Shown one piece after another: positions 57,746 to 64,000 of a stretch of DNA of 64,000 nucleotides. The DNA is from Cymbidium sinense (Eukaryota > Streptophyta > Magnoliopsida > Asparagales > Orchidaceae). Under the pieces are notes generated by a model that was given only the letters and a program-made list of their open reading frames with translations, was not told the origin of the DNA and ran no database searches. A program made the translations under genes and the position numbers. Position 1 is the first letter of the stretch. Each line of letters begins with the position of its first letter. Location: positions 310,527,001 to 310,591,000 of the forward strand of contig CM038214.1 of assembly GCA_021442155.1 (NCBI GenBank), in the 5' to 3' direction.

Positions 57746-58340
57746 TAAGGCACTATCATGACCCTGCTGGCTACTGGGCCAAGGCACTGGGTAAACTAAC
57801 CTGGGCCACACTCTGACCCAACCTGGGCCACAAACCCTACCCTAAACCCTGGGCTCCAGACCCTAAACTGGGCCAACCCCGATCTGGCATGACCAAAGGC
57901 CACTAATATCTAAATAGATATCTAACCTAATAATATAAGATAAAAACTGTGACTGACCCTGGGCCCTGGGACCAAAAGAACTGAGCCTACTCAGATCCTG
58001 GGCCCTCCTAAGGCCGAGGCTGGGCCAAACTGTGACACTATGACCTGGGCTAAATCCTAAACCCACCAAACTAAATAGGCTAGGCTAAACTGAATATAAC
58101 TGGGCCTGAAAACCCAGGCCCAAGACCACAACCACTAAGGCTTGATAATGGGCCTGGGCTAATGGGCCACCCTGGGCCATGATCCTGGGCCAGACCTCTA
58201 CACTGACTCCACTGAAACTGAGGCTAAGGCTGATGAGCCCTGAGGCCACATGACAGCCCAGGCCTGACTGGATAACCCAAGACCAGACCCTGGGCCACTG
58301 GGCCACAACCTGGGCCACACTCTACTGACCTGGAGTCTTA
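57746..58340 (+). repeat. CTGGGCC-rich block
   Basis: 'cctgggcc', 'cactgggcc', 'aggcc' words. Minus-strand ORFs (57863-58069, 58085-58318) are composition artefacts. Confidence 0.7.
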
Positions 58341-59130
58341 ACCCTAAAGACCTCTAACTATAAATATAATGAGATAAATATACACTAATAAATGTAAATA
58401 AAATATAAAATAAAATAAACCTAAAACAAACCCTACCTAAACCTAAACCTAAAATAAAAAAAACTAAACCTAAAAAAAAACTAAACTAAAATAAAATAAA
58501 TATGGATAAAAACCTAAATAATAAAAAACTAAAATGTAAGATAAAAAAAATTAACTAAAATAAAACTAAATAAAACATAAAACCTAAAAAAACCTAAAAT
58601 AAATAAAAAAATAAATCTAAATCTAAATTATAAGAAATAAAACTTAAAATAAAATTAAATAAACAAAATAAAATAAACCTAAACCTAAAATTAAAATAAA
58701 CTAAACTAAAAATGAATAAAATAAACCTAAACTAAATAAATTAAAACTAAATAAACTAAATAATAAAAATAAAACTAAAATAAACCTAAACTAAACTAAA
58801 AAATAAAACCTAAAATAAACTAAATAAAAAACAAAACCTAAACCTAAAAAAAATATAATAAAACTAAACTAAAATAATAAATAAACATAAACTAAAAAAA
58901 AAAATTAAAAAAAAAGACTAAAAAAATAAACTTATACCTAAAAATTAAATTAAAATAGAAAACCTAAACTAAAAAAAATAAACCTAAAATAAATAAACTA
59001 AGCTAGATAAAAATAAAAAATAAACCTAAAAAGTTTGAAATACTAAAATAAACTAAAATAAATAAAAAATAAACTAAATAAACTTAAAAAACCTAAACCT
59101 ACTAGTTTTCTTAAATTTTTTTTAAGAAAA
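58341..59130 (+). repeat. AT-rich block with terminal motif
   Basis: Ends 'ctactagttttcttaaattttttt' near 59097-59122, a diverged terminus. Confidence 0.75.
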
Positions 59131-59361
59131 AAACCTTAAACATTAAATCCTAAACCCTAAAACCTAAACCCTAAACTGACCCTAACACAAACCCTAAACC
59201 CTACCAAACCCTAAAGCATAAACCATAAAACCCTAAACTTGAAATCCTAAACCTTAAACCCTAAATCCTAAACCCTAAACCTAAACCTAAAGTAACTAAA
59301 TAAATTAAAAAATAAACCTAAACCATAAAACCTAATAAACATAAATATAAACCTAAACCCT
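59131..59361 (+). repeat. Telomere-like array and GRP leader
   Basis: CCCTAAA variants, then leader AAAGTAACTAAATAAATT near 59290. Confidence 0.88.
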
Positions 59362-59803
59362 AAGAATGGGCAGAACCTTGACGTTAGGAACATCACTTGC
59401 TTAACTCAATCTAGAGCATTGGAGTGAGAAGGAGGCGGTGGTGGGGGGATTTGGAGGTCTTGAGTGGATATTGAGGTGGTGGTGAGAATAGTGATTGTTA
59501 TGGAGGTGGGATGAGAGTCGAAGGTTACAGCCGTGGTGGTGGCGAGGAGACATGGGATATGATGGTGGATCACTGAGAGGTGGGGTGGTTTGATGAGCGT
59601 AGAAATTGAAAAATGGGCGTCGATCTACCACTTATGGAACTTTGTCTTTATAGCGAGGCGGTTCTAGTCTAGGGTTTTCATTTTCTATGGGTGCTCATTT
59701 TTTTTATCATGTTTTCTCACGTGTCTTAGAAAACTTGATGTTACTTGGTTGATGAAATCAAAAAAAAAGAAATGTTGAATCACGAATTTGTTCTCTGTTA
59801 AAA
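59362..59803 (+). pseudogene. GRP retrocopy 8
   Basis: Junction 'aagaatgggcagaaccttgac', Gly-rich part (frame-broken), 3' UTR 'gtgtcttagaaaacttgatg' and an A-run near 59800-59803, then 'gaactaaaaccctaaaccc'. The minus-strand 76-residue ORF is a shadow. Confidence 0.77.
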
Positions 59804-60074
59804 GAACTAAAACCCTAAACCCTAAACTAAAACATGAATATTAAACCTAAAACCTAAACCCTAAAACCTAAACCATAAAAACAATTCTAAACCTAAACCC
59901 ACAAAACCCCCACTAAACCCTAAACCCTAAATCCTAAACCTAAACTCTAAACCTAAATAAATAAAAAATAAATTAAATACTAAATAAACCTAAACATCAA
60001 TTTACTTAATTTAAAAAACCTTTAAACTTAAATTCTACCCTATACCCTAAATCTACACTAAACTTAACTTAATG
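59804..60074 (+). repeat. Telomere-like array with a short AT-rich stretch and terminal motif
   Basis: CCCTAAA to ~59955, a mini AT-rich block, then 'atcaatttacttaattt' plus A's at 59996-60018 and more CCTAAA. Confidence 0.75.
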
Positions 60075-60598
60075 TAATTATAATGAAAACAAACTTATGA
60101 ACTACATTCTTATTTCTATTTTCACAAGTTTTGCAACATCGCTATCTTTCTAATAAACCATGTCAAATCCTTTTTATCCTCTCTTACAATGGTGATTTCA
60201 TTCTTAAAGAGGTTTGGAATTTTGTTAGAAATAAATAGAACACCTCTATTATTTTCATTAAACTTTGGAACAATATCCTTCCCATTTTTTATTTAGTTTT
60301 AGCTTGGAGGATTTTGAATATCTTCATCCAGTTGATTCCTAGTTTAAAGGGTTTTACTTACTTGCTAAGTGCTATTATTGCTTTCATACTGAAAATGTTA
60401 ATCATGTTTTTGTCAATGGTGCTATTGCTTCCAAACTTTGGATATGGTATGATGATTGAATTAATACTAACAATTTTCACGGCTCTCTTTCATTATATCA
60501 ACTTCTTGAAGTTTGTTTCCATAAAATTGTGAAAGGTCATATCAAAGTTTTAATTGCTATTACCATAAATTGGTTCATTTGGATGGATAGAAAGCAAT
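60075..60598 (+). mobile_element. Internal LINE fragment (ORF2, RT end to Zn-knuckle), lacking both ends
   Basis: Matches LINE-1 ~9950-10410 and LINE-3 ~45920-46400: 'cttacaatggtgatttcattc', the knuckle 'CYYCFHTENVNHVFVNGAIA' (60378-60437) and 'LIAITINWFIWMDRK' at its end. There is no LINE 3' UTR and no A-tail; the sequence stops at 'atggatagaaa' and telomere-like DNA follows. A 72-residue ORF at 60314-60532 runs in another frame. Confidence 0.8.
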
Positions 60599-60901
60599 AA
60601 AGACCTAAAACCTAAATGTAAAAAAAAAATGAAAACCTAAACCTAAATAATAATAATAATAATAATAAAACCTAAACCTAAAAAATAAAATAAAAATAAA
60701 ACTCAACTAAAACATAAACCTAATCCTAAACCTAAACACAAAAAATAAACTAAAATACAAACCAAACTAAAATAAATAAACTAAATAAAAATAAAACATA
60801 AACCTAAGTAAAAATAAAAAAAATAAAGTAAACTAAAATAAATAAAAATAAAATAAATAATATACTAAATAAACCTAAGGGTTTACTTAATTTAAAAAAA
60901 T
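60599..60901 (+). repeat. AT-rich block with terminal motif
   Basis: Includes an (AAT)n microsatellite near 60650-60666. Ends 'ctaagggtttacttaattt' plus an A-run at 60875-60901. Confidence 0.78.
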
Positions 60902-61238
60902 CATAAACCTAAATCTTAAACCTAAACCCTAAACCCACAAACCTAAACCTAAAAAACCCTAAACATACAAACTTAAACCCTAAACCCAAAACCTAAAAAA
61001 CCCTAAACCTAAACTAAACCCTAAAAACCTAAACACTAAACTAACTAAGCCAAACCAAACCCTAAAAATAAACCACAAGAAAAACCCAACTAAAAACCAA
61101 AACCTTATATCCTAACCCTAAACCTTAAAGATTAAACCCCAAACCCTAAACCTAAACCTAACGTAACTAAATAAATTAAAAAATAAACCTAAATCCTAAA
61201 ACCTAATAAACCTAGACCTGAACCTAAACCTAAATGCT
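60902..61238 (+). repeat. Telomere-like array and GRP leader
   Basis: CCCTAAA/CCTAAA variants, then leader 'gtaactaaataaattaaa' near 61163. Confidence 0.86.
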
Positions 61239-61632
61239 AAGATTAGGCAGAACCTTGACAATAGGAACATCACAATCAACCAGGCTCAGTCTAGATCTGG
61301 TTGGTGGATAGGTGGTGGTGAACATTGGTGTAATGGAGTGAGCAGAGGTTCTGAGGTGTGGTGGTGGAGGAGAGATCGAGGGTATGATGGTGGATTGCTA
61401 CTCAAGAGGTGGGGTGGTTCATGGGAAGCTGGATAAACTAAAGATCGGATCAGTTTGTTATATGGAGTTGTGTCTTTATAGTAGAGACATTTTTTTATAG
61501 GGTTTTGATTTTCTCTACTGCTCATTTTTTTTTGTATGCCACTTATGTCTTATAAAACTTGGTGAATTATTTGGTTGATTAAATCAAAAAGAAGAAATGT
61601 TGAATCATAATTTGACCTCTGTTAAAATAAAA
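61239..61632 (+). pseudogene. GRP retrocopy 9
   Basis: Junction 'aagattaggcagaaccttgac', with a shortened Gly-rich part. The 3' UTR has 'gtttgttatatggagttgtg' and 'ttggttgattaaatcaaaaag' and an A-rich end at 61624-61632. No open frame. CCCTAAA DNA on both sides. Confidence 0.75.
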
Positions 61633-62620
61633 GAAACCAAAACACTAAACCCTAAACTAAAACATGAACCCTAAACATAAAACCTGAACACTAAACCCTA
61701 AACCCTAAATCATAAACCCAAACCTAAAACCAGCCCCAAACTAAACCCTAAACACTACCTAAACCCAAAACTTAAAACCTAAACCCTAAACCACAAATCC
61801 TAAATAATAAAAAACCCTGAACAAACCCTAAACCCTAACCACACCAAACTAACCCTAAACCTAAATCTAAAAAAAACTTAATCTAAAATAAAAACATAAG
61901 TCAAATAAATAAAATAAATACCAAATAAAATAAAAAATTAAATAAAATAAAACATAAAATAAACCTAAAAACAAAACCTAAACCTAAAAGAAAGAAAATA
62001 AAATAATAACTAAATAAATATAAATAAATAAAACCTAAAACTAAACAAAAATAAAATACTTAAATAAAATAAAACTATATAAATAAATCAAAATAAACCT
62101 AAAATAAAACTAAATAAAAACTTAAACCTAAAATAAACTAAAATATAAAATAAATAAAAAAATAAAACATAAAACTAAACTAAAAAAACTGACCTAAAAT
62201 AAAAAATAAAATAAACCTAATCCAAACTAAAATAAATTAAACTAAAATAAATAAAATCTAAACCTAAACTTAAAATAAATTGAAACTAAACCTAAATCTA
62301 AACTAAATAAAATAAAAATAAACTAAAATAAAACTAAACTAAAATAAAACCTAAAATAAACCAAAACTAAAATAATAAAGAAATTAAATAAACCTAAACT
62401 AAAAGAAAAAAAATAAAACCTAAATCTAAAAAATAAAATAAATATAAAAATAAACTAAAACTTAAACCTAAGAAATAAGCTAAAAAAAACTAAAGGAAAA
62501 TAAATAAACTAAATGAATAAATAAAAATAAACTTAAAAATATAAATAAAAATAACTAAAATAAATAAAAATAAACTACTAAACTAAATAAGCTAAACTAC
62601 CAGATTTGGTTTAAAAGAAA
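61633..62620 (+). repeat. Telomere-like array, then AT-rich block with terminal motif
   Basis: CCCTAAA/CCATAAA to about 61870, then AAATAAA/CTAAA words ending 'ctaccagatttggttt' plus A's at 62597-62615. Confidence 0.78.
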
Positions 62621-62750
62621 AATAAAAAACTAAAAAAAAAATCAACCTAAAACCTAAATCTAAACCTACACTAAAAATCATAAACCAAGCCAAAACCCTA
62701 AACCAAAACCCAAAACCTAAATAAATGCTAAACCCTAAACTGAAACCAAT
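62621..62750 (+). repeat. Short telomere-like array
   Basis: CCTAAA/CCCTAAA units up to 'accaataaccattgcc', where a truncated LINE begins. Confidence 0.78.
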
Positions 62751-63072
62751 AACCATTGCCATCACAATTCCTATCATTCTCACATTATATTGCATCTATC
62801 TGTTTGTATTACAGCTGAATCTCTCTCATTATAATTTGCAGTGATTCTCTCTTCTTCTGTAGGGCTCCATATTATCATGCATTCTCACATCCTCAGGAGC
62901 CTTAATCTTCCTTTAGCTTATTATGTTAATCATCTTGTATCGATTGCTTTAATGTCTTCTTTTGCTGGATGTACTTAGATAAAGACTCCTTATAAGCTCT
63001 TTGGAGCTTAAATATTCCCTTTAAGGACCTGTAACCTCTGGCAATAAAATACTACATGGGGTTTAAAAAAAA
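62751..63072 (+). mobile_element. 5'-truncated LINE (last ~320 bp, LINE-1 family)
   Basis: Matches 13980-14345: 'tctctcattataatttgcag', 'catgcattctcacatcctca', 'ctggatgtacttagat', 'tttaaggacctgtaacc', 'ggcaataaaatac', 'atggggttt', A-run 63064-63073. Classical 5' truncation with an intact 3' end, then 'atcctaaaaccccaaaaaaccctaaacc'. Confidence 0.86.
63043..63048 (+). terminator. Poly(A) signal of the truncated LINE
   Basis: AATAAA about 20 nt before the A-run. Confidence 0.6.
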
Positions 63073-63834
63073 AATCCTAAAACCCCAAAAAACCCTAAAC
63101 CTAAAAGAACCTAAAAACATAAAACCTAAACTAAACTAACTAAACCTGAATAAAATAAATAAAAAACTTAAACCTAAATTAAATAAAAAAAAAATAAAAT
63201 AAAATAAAAACCTAATAAAATCTAAACCTAAACTAAACTTAAAAAATAAAATTAAATAAAAAATAAAAACTAAACTAAAATATAATAAATTGAAAGCTAA
63301 AACTAAAATAAAATAAACTTAAAAATAAAAAGCCTAAATAAAAAAAACTAAACTTAAAATAAAATAAAATAAACCTAAAATAAAATAAAATAAAACTAAA
63401 TAAAAAATATAAACCTAAAAAAAATAAACCTAAAAAATAAAGCTAAAATAAATGAAAAATAAAACCTAAACTAATAAAAAAAATACTAAAATAAACAAAA
63501 TAAAATTAACCTAAACCTAAACCTTAACCTATAATAAACTAAACCTAAAGGAAATAAACTAAATAAAATAAATTAAATTAAAAAAAATAAACTAAACCTC
63601 AACTAAAATAAAACCAAAACCTAAAATAAAACCTAAACCTAAACCTAAAATAAAATAAAATAAAATTAAAAAAAATAAACATAAAACCTAAACATAAACC
63701 TAAAAAATTAAATAAAATAAAAACCTAAATAAAATAAATAAGCCAAATAAAAAATAAAAATAAACCTAAATAATAAATGGACTTAAATATAAAATAAACT
63801 AATAACTAGATAAACTCCATTCAAAAAAAAAAAA
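63073..63834 (+). repeat. Short telomere-like array, then AT-rich block
   Basis: CCCTAAA/CCTAAA to ~63130, then AAATAAA/CTAAA words ending in a weak terminus 'actccattc' plus an A-run (63816-63834). Confidence 0.75.
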
Positions 63835-64000
63835 CCACAAACCTAAATCCTACCCTAGCCACAGACTACCCAAAAATAAACTGAGCCCTAGGCCTAATAA
63901 CTGACCTGGGCCCTAAATAAACTAAAATAAAATAAAGCTAAATAACCTAAACTGACTAAATCTGACCTAAAATAAATCAAATAAAACCTAAACTAGGCTT
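63835..64000 (+). repeat. Start of a further CTGGGCC-containing block
   Basis: 'ctgagccctaggcc' and 'ctgacctgggcc' words among CCTAAA. Continues beyond the window. Confidence 0.6.

Noticed and set aside
1..64000. tRNA, rRNA or other structured RNA genes
   Set aside because: I saw no tRNA-like internal promoter boxes with a cloverleaf and no rRNA-like conserved cores. Absence is by eye only; a covariance-model search would be decisive.

Overview
This is repeat DNA from a flowering-plant nuclear genome, and I see no intact protein-coding host gene. The plant assignment rests on three things: (CCCTAAA)n, the Arabidopsis-type telomere repeat, in many degenerate arrays; L1-clade LINEs whose ORF1 resembles DUF4283 plus a CCHC knuckle and whose ORF2 ends in an RNase H domain; and a Ty3/gypsy relic of plant Tat-like type. 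Every telomere-like array reads CCCTAAA on the + strand. That is the orientation expected near the left end of a chromosome, or in a large interstitial telomeric block.

Layout. 1-5540: a LINE 3' end, telomere-like arrays, a roughly 330-bp satellite, two glycine-rich RNA-binding protein (GRP) retrocopies and two AT-rich blocks. 5541-14353: LINE-1, apparently full length and decayed. 14354-16855: telomere-like DNA, a GRP retrocopy and a second satellite stretch. About 16856-26500: a decayed minus-strand Ty3/gypsy element with 3' tandem repeats, a pol relic, a low-complexity stretch and unclassified flanking DNA; it abuts the last 70 bp of another GRP copy. 26570-31944: AT-rich and CTGGGCC-rich blocks. 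31945-39297: LINE-2. 39298-41520: degenerate blocks. 41521-49146: LINE-3. 49147-64000: alternating CTGGGCC-rich, AT-rich and telomere-like blocks with five more GRP copies, an internal LINE fragment and one more 5'-truncated LINE 3' end.

How the parts fit together. All five LINE 3' ends and all nine GRP copies are on the + strand. In each, an A-rich tail runs into CCCTAAA-type DNA. The 5' ends of the three apparently full-length LINEs also sit in telomere-like or telomere-derived DNA. This is the pattern expected if LINE reverse transcription is primed from the 3' end of the TTTAGGG strand, either at nicks in telomeric arrays or at chromosome ends. It resembles in outline the insect TRAS/SART and Chlorella Zepp elements, but here the element is a plant L1-type LINE. 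The GRP fragments look like host mRNA 3' ends that used the same machinery. A third, unrecognised repeat ends in a motif near GGTTTACTTAATTT plus an A-run, about 17 times, again in the same orientation.

Limits. All ORFs are broken by stops and frameshifts, and boundaries inside degenerate repeats are good to about 10-50 bp. The CTGGGCC-rich and AAATAAA-rich blocks may partly reflect known nanopore miscalling of telomeric repeats, so reads of another chemistry are needed before treating them as biology.
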